Source of the DNA: Pholis gunnellus
Lineage: Eukaryota > Chordata > Actinopteri > Perciformes > Pholidae
Assembly (NCBI GenBank): GCA_910591455.2
Contig: OU342826.1
Coordinates: 11,750,356-11,814,355, forward strand
Direction of reading: 5' to 3'
Length of the DNA stretch: 64,000 nucleotides
Shown here: piece after piece, positions 35,495-49,110 of the stretch
Layout: the number at the start of each line of letters is the position of its first letter
Position numbering within the stretch: position 1 is the first letter of the stretch
Notes under the pieces: generated by a model
What the model saw: only the letters and a program-made list of their open reading frames with translations
The model's database searches: none
What the model was told of the DNA's origin: nothing
Position numbers and translations under genes: made by a program

Positions 35495-36894
35495 CATATG
35501 TCACGTTGAATCCCCGATGTTATCGCTGCACAACTTTTAATGAAAAACACCCCCCCGCCCTTCTTCAGCACATCGATTTCTACACTTGGCCTGGTAGAAA
35601 TCTACGCGTTAGCGGTGACGTGCGTGTGTGTGATCGCTCTCCACGAGTCACGTACACATCTACTATATCTTCCACTGAACGTGGTTGGTGGTGGGAGAGC
35701 ATCTTATCTTCTAACTGACTGGTTTCAGTTGGAAGCTTTGAAGACATTCAAATGCTACATCAACATCTGAATGCAGCGCAGCGTTTTTTTTGCCTGCATG
35801 TCTGTTCATTCTGTTTAAACTCAAGTGTTTCTGCGCAGATGCAGATAAAGATTAGACGACACTAATATGATTATTTTACAATTCCTAGGATTGGATTCCA
35901 GCGGCTGCAGATGTTTTGGATTGATTCGGACTTGTGTGATCCACTCCAACAACTCCAGAGTATTGTTGAGGCTGAAAGTCTAAATTGACTTTAATTATGT
36001 CATGATTATCTGTATTGACGGGGCAGTCTAGCAGAAATCTAACAGCACCATGAATTTCATTTATACTAACCACATTAACATATTTAGTGATGACATCATT
36101 CAATATGACGACAGACGGAGCTTCAACAGAAGCAGAAATAAATGCTCTGCAGCCCTACACGCAACTGTATTATTCTATTAATTTATAATAATAATAATAA
36201 TAATAATTCTTAGTACAAACCACTTTGTAGAAACCACTAATACAGTTTCTTAGATAAGTAATAGTTACATTTTCTATTTCCGTGAAATTGTGTCAGGATG
36301 TGTGCGCCTGAGTGTGTGTATACTGAGCCAGTCAATTCCAAACCTCGATGGCGTGATTCCCTCTGCTCCAGAGGTGATAGATTACAGGAGACACTCACTC
36401 CGTCTCCCATGATACCCCGGGTCTGTCAGAACGGCGCCCGCTGTTTGTCTCCTCGTGGAAAAGATAACCGGCGAGTTCAGGAAAGCCTTCCCTTTAACCA
36501 TTTTGACATTTGCGGTTTTGTCAGCGGAGCTGCGCGCGCTCTTTATTGGGCTAACCTTTGAAGAGCGAAGAGTCTTTATGTTGTCTTGACATATGGGGGA
36601 AGGAGGAGACGGTAAAGGGAAAACAGGGAAAATATGGCGGGAGGTTATGTTATCAAAAACGCCGACAGGCTCAGCTGCTACGTTGCCATTTCGTGTAGTA
36701 TTTCATCTCCGAGGTAATCCCCGCGGTGCCTCGGCTTTTCCTCGACTTTGTCCATGAAAATCACAAAGGAACCAATCTGCGTTTGTGTGTTTGAGGAGTC
36801 ACTCAACCCCTGGGCTAGTTCTGCCCTAAACAAAGGCTTGTTGTTGATCCTTCCAGTGTGATCCAAGAGCACGTCGCTGTTTATCCGTCCGTGT
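35495..36894. other. Non-coding
   Basis: Starts with the second CATA target duplication. An (AAT)n run lies at about 36187-36206. No gene was recognised. Confidence 0.55.
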
Positions 36895-37125
36895 GGGCTT
36901 TGAACTCCTCTATCTGCTCTAACACCACAGCAGCTTCCATTACATGTAACACAGAGGTCTTCTCTACCCCCTCTCCCTCGTCTTTTTTTCTTTGCCACTC
37001 GGCAGCTTACGGTTCCCACAATCGTGGAAAGGGAGGAGTGAGAGGAGGGGTATTCAGCTGGTTGCAAAACCACCAAACCCTGCACACTGTCCCTTTAAAT
37101 TGGTGCACTAAAAAAACGCTATTGC
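36895..37125 (-). repeat. Fragment of a common fish dispersed repeat
   Basis: Read on the minus strand this starts with a TTTAAAGGGACAGTGTGCAG block, then a GCAACCAGCTGAATACCCCT block and a CCTCCCTTTCC run. I recognise this order from a dispersed repeat abundant in percomorph genomes. The distal part (toward 36630, with AATATGGCGGGAG) may belong to the same copy. The identification is from memory, not from an alignment. Confidence 0.45.
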
Positions 37126-39246
37126 TGCAGACGTGTGTCCGACGCTGTCAGCTAGGTGTCTAAGGTAAACTATAAATGCTACTTGAAAACACTTTAGAGC
37201 TCACAACGGCTGCGGTCAGTGGAAACAGCCGTATCAGCATGTCTGTAGTGAAAGAGCTGAATGTGTTTAGAGGGCCGGACTGGGGAGCTCGGACAAACAA
37301 AGGGCTGAAGCACACAGCTTGTTTTTTCGGGGGGGCTGACCCTTTGCCATCTCTTCCTCCTCTGCCTCCGTCTAAATCCATCTCCTCCTCACAGGCCGGG
37401 CCTCGTAAGAGCTTTTTTCCACCGCGGGCCGCAGCACTGGGACGTTACTAACCGGAGAGCTCCTAATGCTGACAGAGTGGAACACTGAGGGAGTGCCAAG
37501 ACGGAGCAGAGGGACTCATTTAGGTCAAAGGCCCAGGAGGGACACCACGATGCAGACACATGCCCATGCCCGTTTTCTTTGTGTATTCTTTTGGCTCCTC
37601 AACTGTCCCTGTCCTTATGTGTGCCAGCTGTGCATATTCTATTAGAGGAAGAGTCCTCTCTGATTTGTGCCTGCAATCACTGAGTTATGAAATCATGAGA
37701 GATTTCCCATCTATACCAATTTGTCCCCGCTGAGGTCTTCTAGAATGGGATGGAAATCCTGTTAAACTCGGAACGCAAAAATAAAGGAGACTCCTGGGAA
37801 ATGAGGCCGAGCTGACTGATATAGGAGGAAACATGTCGTTTTAATGCTTTTGGACAGTTCAATTGCCATCTCTCTTTCAAGAACAAGCTACCCCTCCCCC
37901 CCCCCTCCCCCCCAGCTGCATCACACCAAAACAGCCACAGTGTAATCCGTCGTGTCACCTGCTGACTAAACCTGGAGCTGTTGCACTTACTGTAAAATCC
38001 AGCGGGGGCCTGCTCTGAGTGCCGCTGATTGGATATTTCAATAAAAAAACCACCTTGATTAAGAATAAAGCATTGAATAGATCAAGTGCCTTCTGGACAG
38101 ATTGCTCATGTCCCTGTAGAATCCCCTGACTAACTGTTGAAGTGCTCTGACAACAAGAGACCGCGTGTTGTCTGCTGGGCGACGGCCGGCGAGGGAATTC
38201 TTTCAATTTCCTAAAACATTACTTTCAAACCTTTTAAGCTGAACCGCCAATTACTTTAGGTTTAGATAACACGCTAAATCGAATGAAATCGAATGAATTT
38301 GTTTGCCCTGTTGTTTTTTCTTAAAAGGATATTTGTATTGCTTCTTATTTTGTGTTATTATGTTTTATTTTATATGTCTTTTTACATTTACTATCTATTT
38401 TTTCTCTTGCGGAGCCTCTCTCCCTGCGATACTTGTATACCTGGTGTGGCAATAAACATCTTTACTCGTGAACATTTTGAATCAAATGGACCAGTGTTTG
38501 ATGGATAGTCACCAGAGGAATTTATGTTTGACAGCATTTAAACAAACTTTTGATGGAGTTTTTATTTATTTGTTGTTGTCTGAATGTCTAGGGAGGATTG
38601 TAATACTATATACTATAGTATAGTCTATGTGGCTCCTAAAGTTTCACTTACAACACCTCGTCTACCCAGTTGTGGCAGATTAAAGCAAACAGTATTTGAA
38701 TCCAGTAGAGTTCATATCTTCCAGTAATTCACAAAAGAAATCTAAAAAAATAAAGGACAGCATGAGAAACACAGTTAATTGTCTTGCGCAGTCTAGAAAA
38801 GTACTGTAAAAAGTACCGTACAATAGGTGGAAGGTGAATTAAATCACGGCTAGGTGAGTAGATAGCGAGTCTGAGTAGTTTAACTTAGGATTTCTTAAAA
38901 AGTGAGTCGTGAAGAGTGATGCCTGAACAGACAGAGTGGGAGGAGCAGAGAACACTGCAGTGCATCTGATTTCATTGTGTGCACGTGTGTCAGGACTGGT
39001 TCTTCTGGCGCTGTCCATGGTGCTGAGATGTGAGCTGACATCGGTGTGGAGCGCTCGCTGCTGTTCCTTTTTGTTTGTGCCTTTTCTGCCTCACCGCACC
39101 GGCCGAGAGGAGCCTGGACTGCCCGACTGACTGCACTTGATACTGGATGTAAGTTCTTGGTTAGTGACCAATGACTGTACACTACGCGTGAACCTCGCAA
39201 TGCAGATTCATTCAAAAAAACAAACAGACGAGTTACATGTGACACC
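37126..39246. other. Non-coding; possible LINE-like tail near 38450
   Basis: A stretch around 38300-38490 ends with CTGGTGTGGCAATAAACATC, which resembles 3' tails of fish non-LTR elements, but no reverse transcriptase remnant was seen. C-rich run at 37892-37913. Confidence 0.4.
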
Positions 39247-39712
39247 CACGTCTATTATACGTTATAAACGTACTCATAATGCGTTATAATCTGCTTATAA
39301 CACTGTATTGTTATAGTTATAAGCACACATAAATATTCATAATGCTTTATAACAGTAATCAAAACACATTATAAGTGGTCATGCTTTTTTTTAAGTGAAG
39401 TAAAAATGTATTTTATATTTTGTGTCATAGGTGAATTGATATTTGTTCACTTTATCTGAGGCAAAAAATGACCACTTACAGTGATTATAATGCATTACAA
39501 ACAATATTATAACCCACAACAATGGGAATTATAATAATAATAAACACAAACAATTATGATTCTTGACCGTATGCCCTTATAAAATGCTTTATTATGTGTT
39601 ATTATTATTGTTATAAAGCAGTATGCGTACGTATGAGTGGGTATAGCTGTAATTATTCAGTGGTATATGCAGATTATAATGCATTAGGTGTAACTTTATA
39701 ATGCATTTCAGG
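39247..39712. mobile_element. AT-rich foldback element
   Basis: The segment 39253-39294 is the inverse complement of 39669-39710 at roughly 80% identity (arms contain GCAGATTATAAYGCATTA). Between the arms, AATGC/TTATAA words recur many times. This is the structure of a foldback/MITE-like DNA element. The superfamily is not determined, and no flanking target duplication was resolved. Confidence 0.65.
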
Positions 39713-40224
39713 AAAAGAATCTATCGAACGATCTTGAAGATGGCACGAAACCACTTGGTACAATTCAGAAATGTGTTACAAAATAATGCAATAGCTAAAT
39801 ACGAGATACTAATTCACGTGAAAAATGGTGTTTTTCTGTGTGTGTGTGTACATCAGCGTATCTTCTAAATCACCCGTGTGTGTGTTGCAGGGACCCAGGT
39901 GTTGGAGCTGCACAGATGATGTAATCACAACTCCATGGATTATTCTGAGCGTCATTAATACTCGGCGTCAGCTTGAACCCCGGCAGCTACTCTTGCTAAC
40001 TAGTGATGAATTGCGCGGCAACGTTGCATCGACTTTTCTCCCACGTGAACATATCGGGAGACTTGTTCCCCCCCCAGAGGAGGAGGCCTTACCTCTGGAT
40101 AACCTCCTGCTCTCTCTGTCTATTCATGCCTCCCTCCTTTCTTTGAATCTCTCCCTTTTCTCTTTCGTTCTCCCTGCCCTTACCATTCAGTGCTGTGGGA
40201 GGCAGCGGGGCCTGGCAGAGGGAG

Positions 40225-40264
<40 letters not shown>

Positions 40265-43200
40265 GAGGGGTAATTTGCATTCACTGCCACTGGCCACCTC
40301 GGCTTCAGAAGCCCCGAAGAGATGGCCCTTTGAGCTGTATTGAAAGAGATGGAGTGTGTGTGTGCGAGGCGGATGGGAGAGTGAGAAAAGGCAATATAAC
40401 TCGTAATGCAGAATAAGCAATTCATGTGGATGCGCTTTGTGTCCCGGCGCCAAAAAGGGTGAGTCTTGTTTGTGTGTGACTAAGTGTGCGCATGTACCAA
40501 CGAGTGTTTGCCTGTGTGTGTGTTTGCATACATGCACATCTTCAGTCAGTGTTCAGTCTGGAGCCATTATTAATCCCCAGACGGCTGAATTCTGACTGTT
40601 GCGATGCGCTCCATAGGCTCTTTGATCTCCCTATATATCGTCTTCTGTTCAAGGTTACTTTAATAACCTGATTTGTTTGGACAGAGGCATGAGATCCGGT
40701 TGATGCTGTAATCCCTCATGAGCTAGCAGAAGTATTTGATTATCTTCTTTCTCCAAGTGGTTCTTCTCTTAAAATGAAAAGAGTTTCTATTCAAGAAAAA
40801 GAAACAAAGAAACGGTTCCTATTTCAACATGAAATATCAATTCCACTCAAGTTCAGTAACACAATTCAATACAATCTCACAACACTGGCCTGCTTCTATG
40901 CGCCAGCTTATCTCTGTTGCACAGCATTGCTCAGTCATTTAATAAATGCTGTTGGTCTCATCAAGAACATACCGGGGATAGCTGACCACGCTGGCCCGAG
41001 AAAGGGCCGACTCAGCGGTTCAGCATGTGAACTGTATCAATAAACTGGAGGATTAATTATAAAAAAAAAAGGCAAACACACTGAGAGCCGAGGACAGTTT
41101 ACGACCGCTAGACTTCATGCGACAAAAGCTGAATCCTGTTTGTCCTGATTGTTGAAGGCTCAGAGTTAAAGTACCAAATACCAAATAATACAGCTAAAAA
41201 TACTTAGATAATATAAAAATACTACTTAGCAACAAGAGTGTCGATAAACACAAGTAGATATCCAGCTGTGGATCAGGAGGACGCAGTAAAAGGAGATGTG
41301 TGACGTTCTTCATGTTCAAACTAAAGCACATGGAGGAGTCAGCTAGTGTCACATATGTTATGTAATCACAACCCATTGTTATTAGTATTGTAATATGAAG
41401 TGAAAAGACAGTGTTCATTATATTAAATGTGAAAATATTGATTTGAGCAGCGTTTGAAGTTTAAGTTAGAGAGGACATATCGTTCCGTCTCTTTAAGGGA
41501 CGAGGCAGCCAACAGAAACTGAGCGGGTTGTCTTATTTCACAGTTTGTGGGTTGGCAGGGACTCCAGACACCCTAATGTATGTGCACAAGCACTGCAGAA
41601 AGTGTGTTTTTTCATGACGTGTCCCTTTTTAGTTTAACAGAGTCTCCCGAGTCATTTAAAGAGAGTTTGAGTCAGAAACCCCGGCCAGAAAGCAGTGAAC
41701 CGCTGCCCCACCTGAGCGTGTTTTCATTACATCGCCGAACTGATAGGAGAGGGCGGATCAGACTTCATCAAATCCCATTAGATGCACTTGATCAATCCTC
41801 GAGTTAAACCAGATGATATCCCAGATTGTGCTGTAAACTGCTGCAGAAGTGAAGCCAAAAGAACATGGATAGTCAAAGCCTGAGAGCTTATTATTTAAGT
41901 ACTGTTGTAAAGTCAATTCACCCTCCTGAGGCTAAAACGATCATTTCAATGGACTGTCTACGCCTAAGTCCTATTTCTGCCTTCATTGCTCATCCAAAGC
42001 ATATGGTGATGACGACTGGGAAGCTGTGAGGGGCGGGGGGGCACGCTTAAGAGAAAAGGACGGGAGGAAAGAAGTAACATGGTATGGAATAGAAAGGGAA
42101 GAGAGGTGAGAAAGGGAGGCAACGCAAGAGAGATAATATGAGCTGAGAGAGGAAGACGGGGGAGTCGATCAAAATGACCCACATGAACAAGACAAAACGG
42201 GTGCAAGCACACCGCTGAGATTATTAGGATCATGTGATGTGCACATCATGCATACACACGCTAGAAGCCACCCACCCATGCATGCATCCACACACACACA
42301 CACACACACACACGCACGCACGCACGCACGCACACACGCACGCCCTTTTTCTTTCCATCTCTCTGGCTTACAGGCTATAAATAGCTGGAACTGAGCCCTC
42401 GCTAATTCCTTCATTCAGAGTCGAGTGGAAAGGCAGAATGCACACGGCTTTTGATGCGCGCCCTGACAGGAGGATACAGGAAGTGGTGGATGGTTGCCAT
42501 CACAACCCCACCTGCCTCCCCCGCCCCCCACTTCCCCCCTTTCCCGTGTCCTCGATCTAAATTATGCACTCCTTCAACCTCCACCCACCCACCCACCCAC
42601 CCATCCATCCATCCATCCATCCATCCATCCATCCATCCATCCATCCATCCCTGGTTCTTTTCCTTTCACTGTCTCTCATTAACTATACTGCTGCCTCGCA
42701 AGTCAAATCTTCAAAATGCGATCGATACCACAATCTGGCCGCGTTCTCCGTCTCAGTCGTGTAATCGCATTATGAAACCGCTGCATTTGCGTGCATCCAC
42801 AATAAGTCAAGATACTGAGTCAATTATGCAAATCGTTTCTCCAATTACAGTCATTATCGATATCGGCGGAGATTATTTTAACACGGTTACACTTGAAGTG
42901 ATTCAGTGTTTTTCACTGAGAGTTTTTACTCAGGTCAGTCCACTGCATTTAAATGTTAGAGATCAGAAAAACAAGCCAGGTACAATATAAGTATATAAGT
43001 ATTATGTGTATGAAGTTAGGTTTAGGCAACACGAGTTATTGGTTAGTTTAAGGCAACAAAATGACGCAAGAGGTGCACTTTAATGAAGTAAAATGTAAGT
43101 CCAGTTAGACTTTTAAAACCTTAAAACATTTATAAAATGTGACTGCATCCCACGAGGAGGAATTTCAAAGAAAATCTCTCAAATCCAAACACACTCTGCG

Positions 43201-44298
43201 AGATTTGAAAATAAGTCCGTCCCACACCACACGGTAATAAGAGCTCTCTCTCCCTCTTTCACGCCCACGGACACACAATCACTCCCCTCTCCCACCCGTC
43301 GTCCCAAGTTCTCCTCGATTCTCCTCTTTGTCTTGTAAAACATGTCGTCCTCAGTAGTTCTGGCCTCATTTCTAATAACCTCTCCCCCATTTCAACAGTC
43401 CATCAAACCCACAGGTTAAACCAGCTTAGCCGTCGTCGGCAATTTAAAAATCCTCCTCCGCTGGTGTCTCACATTGGATTGTGTGTAGGTCTGTGCTGGA
43501 AGGACTGCCGTCCAGATGTTTCTCTAATATGAACAGAGTTAGAGTTTTGCCATCCCCGGGGAACCGTCTTGGTATATTTACTGACGGGTTGATTGCTTTC
43601 CGTCCTGAAGTAAAACTCTACTATCCTTTAGTTTTTGGTGGAGCTTAGAAAAACCCTTAGCTAGCTGGGAGAACGACGTCGCTATTTCAAAACCCCACCT
43701 ACAAAGCCCCGCCCCACCTTAAACCTACGCAAACAAATCATAGATCACTAACCGTTTGTAAGGCCCAAACCTTTTCTTAATATAAGTCCTTGTCAGACTT
43801 TTCAACAACCCCCGTACACCTCGTATACTGTGGCTGCCGGTGGCCTTGTGCTTCTAGGTACGCACTGGACTGTCCTGCATGGAAACGTTCAAAGCGAGTG
43901 ACCGACCCCGGCTGATTCGATTCTCTCTTCGCCCCCCACCGACCTCCCCGGAGTAAGACAAAGCCTTTGACCGAGCAGGACTGTCGCTGTCTGCTCCACT
44001 GTGCCTCAGGATGGAGCAGAGGGGAGGAGGGAGGAGGGGGAGGAGGGAGGAGGAACATGAGAGGAGGTCGAAAAAGATGGACTCCATCCGATTTGGTTTT
44101 GTAAGGGATGGACCAGAGGACGGATGAAGCCCTCTGCTCTGACCTCTTCCCTCTCTAAAGTGACAACCAGTGACGCCTGACTTCAAATCTGACTCTCTGC
44201 TTCTCAATCTGTCCTTGTTTCTTTATTAAGTTCTGTGTTTTGTCTCCTTCAGTTCTGGCAAGTGTGCTCACATCAAAGAAAACTTTTACTTTAGTGAT

Positions 44299-44343
<45 letters not shown>

Positions 44344-45616
44344 CTGTCCCCTGGGAGCTACAGGCCCATACAGTATGTAGCAGCAATTGTTCATTCTAAG
44401 GGAAGTGTATTCTGCCTGCAGAAAGATGGTGATCTATTTTTCCCCATCATCCCTTTTTTCATCCCATTCCTGTTCTTTAGAGGGGATCATCGGGCCTGGC
44501 AGGAGAGAGAAAGAGATGGAGCAGAATAATCAAGCTTTTTTTCGGGCATCAGAAGCAATATATTTATCTTTTTTCCCCCACTGCTGCATGCTGGGATATC
44601 TCTCTCTCCATTATTTATTTGTTTGTTTTATCTCTGTTATTTATTCATTCATCTCGAGCCCTCTGGCGGTGCCGATGTCGCAGCGCGGCCCTCGGACCAC
44701 CGTCATTGTGTTAGTATCGAACCCTTCTTGATGAATCTCCTCGGAAAATTGAAATATTGCAGAATGGGGAGATGTGGGAGTTTGAGTTTGATGCATGGAG
44801 ATAGATGAAGTATCGGATGGAATAATTTATAAGGCCTCCAGCTTGCACCCAGCTCAGCTCGAGAAGCACGGAGCTGACAACGCTGAGGTTAGCGGTTCAA
44901 ATCCCAGAGGATCATCTGGCAAACTGATGTATATTCTCCTCCAAGAGGACTAATTGAATAGAACTAGCAGCTTAAAAGGCATTTTGTAACAGCTCATCAG
45001 GGTTAAACCTCAGCCGACCACCAATAAATCTTCTCGGCGCGGTGGAGTCCGCCTCCGTATGTTCAAGATCCATACTCGTCTGTTTTATTTCAGAAATAAA
45101 AGCTTATATTTAGGAATTATTGATCTTAAAATGCTGTTTACACCAGTCACCTGCTGAAAGTCTGGTCCTCGGTGGTGGGACATGTATATTGATACTGCAT
45201 ATCGGTTGGCCTAAAGCCAATCAGCAGTTGCCACACGAATGGGTGGGAGGCGGTTTCAGGGAAACAGATGAATACAAAAGGCTGGACTTCCTTTTCGGAA
45301 ATGGTACGTTGCAAAATATGCAAAAGACTCTGCTCAGCCAGGAAAGACGCTCTGCAGGTGTTGTTGTTCTACTAACGAGATTTTCCTTCTTCACCAGCCC
45401 AGAATCAGCTTTTACTAACCTGTTCTTGCTAACATCTAAGCCACACGGTTCCCCGTGTACGAGATCCTGTGTGTTGGCAAACATTTACAGCGAACTTCCA
45501 TTTGAGGAGCTGCCGAGTTCAGCTACTCTCGACGTATTTACCATGAAGCCTTGCTCCTTGTTAATGGCTGCTGACTGCTGAGAGAAGCATGCGGTTTGTC
45601 GGTGAGCCTGAGGCAT
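39713..45616. other. Non-coding with simple repeats
   Basis: GT tracts at 40227-40261 and 44304-44342, CA/CACG at 42290-42335 and CCAC/CCAT at 42581-42650. A weak tRNA-like B-box (GGTTCAAATCC) lies at about 44893-44903. Nothing coding was recognised. Confidence 0.5.
42581..42650 (+). repeat. (CCAC)n/(CCAT)n microsatellite
   Basis: A tetranucleotide array: CCAC units (about 5) then CCAT units (about 12). The 42290-42335 tract just upstream is (CA)n with an internal (CACG)n block. Confidence 0.97.

Positions 45617-45652
<36 letters not shown>
45617..45652 (+). repeat. (CAG)12 trinucleotide repeat
   Basis: Twelve uninterrupted CAG units. It is not in any frame I can support as coding; on the minus strand it is (CTG)12. 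Confidence 0.97.
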
Positions 45653-45653
<1 letters not shown>

Positions 45654-47254
45654 CGGCCTTTCCCTCCCTTCCCCTCGTCCATCGATCCGCCGTGACTCTG
45701 CAGGAGCCAGATGAAAACCTCTCGCTATGATTTATGGGATGTCATCTGGGAACCTTCCCAGCGTTCGGTGAAGGAGCCACCTGCCGGAGGGGCAAAACCA
45801 GTTCCCCTGGGTCCTAAGCTCCGATAGGCTACCGCAGGGAGGAGGAGACACGCTGGGTTTATACTTTACATTCTAGCGGTATTCCAATGACCATTGATGT
45901 ATTCTCAATATTGTGTTTTATGTATTTGCTTGTATATGGTTCCATAATCTGTCCTTTTATTAAATAATGTGTAAATAATGAATCATTAGGTGCGCTGAGA
46001 TCAATGTTGATAAAACTTATGATTGATGAAGAACAAATGTGGTTCCAGGCTGTAAAATGTTCATGTACTGGATGTAACACAATTTAAAATCATTCCCATA
46101 TTAGATTACGTTTCTGTGAATCAGATAGTAACAAGTGTAGTTCTGTATCATTACTGTAACATGATTAGTTATGTTCCCTTTCTTGTTTGTTTTTTCTCAA
46201 AGTATCACAAATTCAGAAACATATTTCTTCATGAGCGCCACGGAATTAGTAAAAAAATGACAACACATGGCTAGCTTAGCAACTTATTAAGTGCTTAAGT
46301 ATTAATTAAGGGGCCACGGGTAAGCACCAAACGGTTGCGCGTGTGTTTATCTACGAACAAACACACACATTCTTGTCAGTGTCCCACTTTCCCTCCATTT
46401 GCACTGATGGCAGCATTAAGCAGTAATTCTGCAGACTTAATCCACTTAAAATGAGAGGAGGTTTTGAAGGATTCTGTCTTAAGGGCGCCCTATAAAAAGG
46501 ATACACGTAAAGAAGGCCTCAGGGGAATCGTAAGGAGAATAGAAGGGGAACGGACGGCGAGAGGAGACGGGAGAGTGGCATCGTGAGAGCATATTCAGCC
46601 TCGTCTGATTTTTGATCTACTGGCCAAAAGCGTTCTCCTCCTCTCCGCTTTTCTTGCTTCCTCTTTGCCTCCCCTCCCTCACCAAGCAGCACATGAAAAA
46701 TAAAATAAAAACTAGGAGAAGCAGAGAGGAAAGGACGAGCAGAGAGGAAGACGACCCTGGAGCTTTTGGAGAAGTGCTGAGGCCAGCAAATGTCATGCCT
46801 GAATCATGAATCAAACAGCGCCGATTATGAGGGATGAAGCCGGCCCATACGTTGCCGCTGCATGTTTTTTAACACCAAATTAAATCATATTTGTTCTAAT
46901 ATAGATGTTGAAATGTATGACTTTGTTCTAATGCATTAAACATCCGCCCCGCTGGAGTATTATGCTGACGATGTAACGCCGCTGTTCCCCGTTGATGAAT
47001 GAAGGTCACTACTTTACACCTGCGAGTGCACTGTACACCTCTGGGACAGTGTGTGAGCGAGAGGCTGGGTGTATATCCCTCTCTGTTATATCACAAGTCT
47101 CACAAAAACAGGAAGAAGAAAAAAAAAGCTGTGCGAGACATGCGAAATGACTCCAGATCTGATGTATAGTGTTCTATATGTGCCCGAGGAGCTGTAAGTG
47201 GCAATGACAGGGTGTCGGGGGCTGAGGCTGCGGTGTTGGAGCAGAGAGGCGGAA

Positions 47255-47309
47255 GGAAGGAAGGAAGGGAGGGAGGGAGGGAGGGAGGGAGGGAGGGAGG
47301 AAGGAAGCG
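47255..47309 (+). repeat. (GGAA)n/(GGGA)n purine tract
   Basis: About 55 bp of GGAA then GGGA units; a poly-A run follows at 47331-47340. Confidence 0.95.
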
Positions 47310-48094
47310 CGTTGAGCTGTGAGGGGCTGAAAAAAAAAAAGAAAGTCCAGTCGAGTGATGGAAGTGCTGACAGGGCGACCGAAATGTGTTAGAGCATTTT
47401 CAGGGTGGAAATCACTGCCTCATCGCTACACTGTGGTACACACCGACACACAGACACAGGGGAATGCAAACACCGAGGCACACACGCGCTGATGTTGATA
47501 CCGTCAAAGCAGGTGATGGAGGATTATGTTCTAGTTGACCTTTTATGTTAAAACTTGTGTGTGCTTATCAAGAAAAAACAGAAAAAACCCCACATTGTGT
47601 TAGTACAGGAAGGTGCTTTCTGAAGACCTCCAGTGGTTTGAGGTCAAACCAAGAGACAGTTTCTGGATGGAGAAACCTGAGAGCCTTCTCTCTGTGAAAG
47701 GGGCTGGCTTTGTGCAGCGTAGTACAGAGATACAGAGACAAACGTGACACACGTTATACAATATCCTAGGCGAGGAGAGAGAGAGAGGGAGAGAGAGCTG
47801 ACGGAAGTCTCTCCTCTTCATATCTGCCAACAAAATGGAAATATTTCTCTTTTATTGCCCGGGCAGACAAAAAACGTCTGCAGAAAGATCTGAGTTGAGA
47901 GAAGAGGCTTCTTGATGAAAAGAAAAAAAAGTCAGAAAAGTCAAATGTCACCTAATCTTTTTCTCATAAAGCACCTTGGAAACTGCTTCAGTCCTTGTTC
48001 TCCTGCTTTACAACACCTTGAATGGGAAGGACTGTAAAACCAGGGTAGGGTAATTGAAAAATGATCCATGGAAGATTTTGTACACTATTTCTTT

Positions 48095-48153
48095 TTTTTT
48101 TATATATAAATATATATATTTATATATATATATTTATATATAAATATATATAA
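48095..48153. repeat. AT-rich palindromic tract
   Basis: Alternating TATATA/AAATATATAT blocks after a T run, able to fold back on itself. Confidence 0.9.
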
Positions 48154-49110
48154 GTCCCTACGCTAACACACACCATGCATATGCAATATTTGTGGTGTTT
48201 AAGGTGGTGCATGTACATTGAAAAAACATTCACAAGAGTTTTCCAGACGTTTTTTCCGTATTACGTGAACTTCCCGAGGCTCCTCTCCATCATGAGTGGC
48301 ACTAATTGACCGTTCTCTACACCCCTCCGCTGAACATCGACTGTCCAATCAGAGCGTAGCAACCGCAACTAGGCCCAGCTGGCCCGTCAAGCTTTTGGAT
48401 GTGTCTGCATGCTGAAGTGGTGTACACGGGGTTGTAGCTGTGGATGCTGGTTTCTACATGGATCACGAGCCGGTGAGGATGCAGACGTTGTGCCTGGGAT
48501 ACGAGGCTGTTTAGACCCTTTTACAGGGTTCTTGTTTTAAATGAGTCGACTGGAAATATTTAAAAAAGTGAGCCAGTCGTTTCCAACCCTCTCATGAAGG
48601 TAATGAAGCGTCAGTTCACACACAAACAAACGGTGACTCTGTCCCCATTATCATATCGTTGTCGCGTGATGCCCATCAAGGCCCCCCCCCCGAGCTTACA
48701 ATTGTTAGCTTTCTCAGCACCGTTGCCGTTGTTAGCGCCGTTAGCTGCTAGATGGCGGCCCGGGCATCTCTGTGCAGGTAGACTATCCAGGCTGTGTGGG
48801 TTGCAGCTGCTGCAGTCGTGGGCCAATCAAACGTCACATTAAATGGAAGATAGCTTGCTGTGATTGGCTGCGAGCAAAACCATACAAATCGTTATTTTGT
48901 CGACATTGATCAATTACTGTATTGTGCAACGATACCCATTCCTACTACATATCTCCTGGGCGACTATGGAAAGCTTGACAGGCACAGCAAGAGTACCTAA
49001 GGGGGCGGGGCTTAGAGAACAGTCAATCTCTTCATTCTACCCACTGTCACCCACTAAATCCCTCATCTCCCAGCCTCCCCCCTACCCGTCATAAAATAAT
49101 GCCCACTCAC

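Larger units (their letters stand above)
45653..49110. other. Presumed start of nlgn2 intron 1
   Basis: Directly follows the exon donor in transcriptional sense. Holds the GGAA/GGGA tract (47255), the TA palindrome (48095) and at 48655-48955 a probable decayed hAT-type end (complement of TGCAACGATACCCATTCCTA) with a YY1-like GATGGCGGC at 48751. No further neuroligin exon was seen. Confidence 0.5.

Noticed and set aside
44848..44920. tRNA-like sequence (AGCTCAGCTCGAGAAGC ... GGTTCAAATCC)
   Set aside because: A- and B-box-like words are present at about the right distance, but the anticodon stem has mismatches and no acceptor stem pairs. At best it is a tRNA-derived relic.
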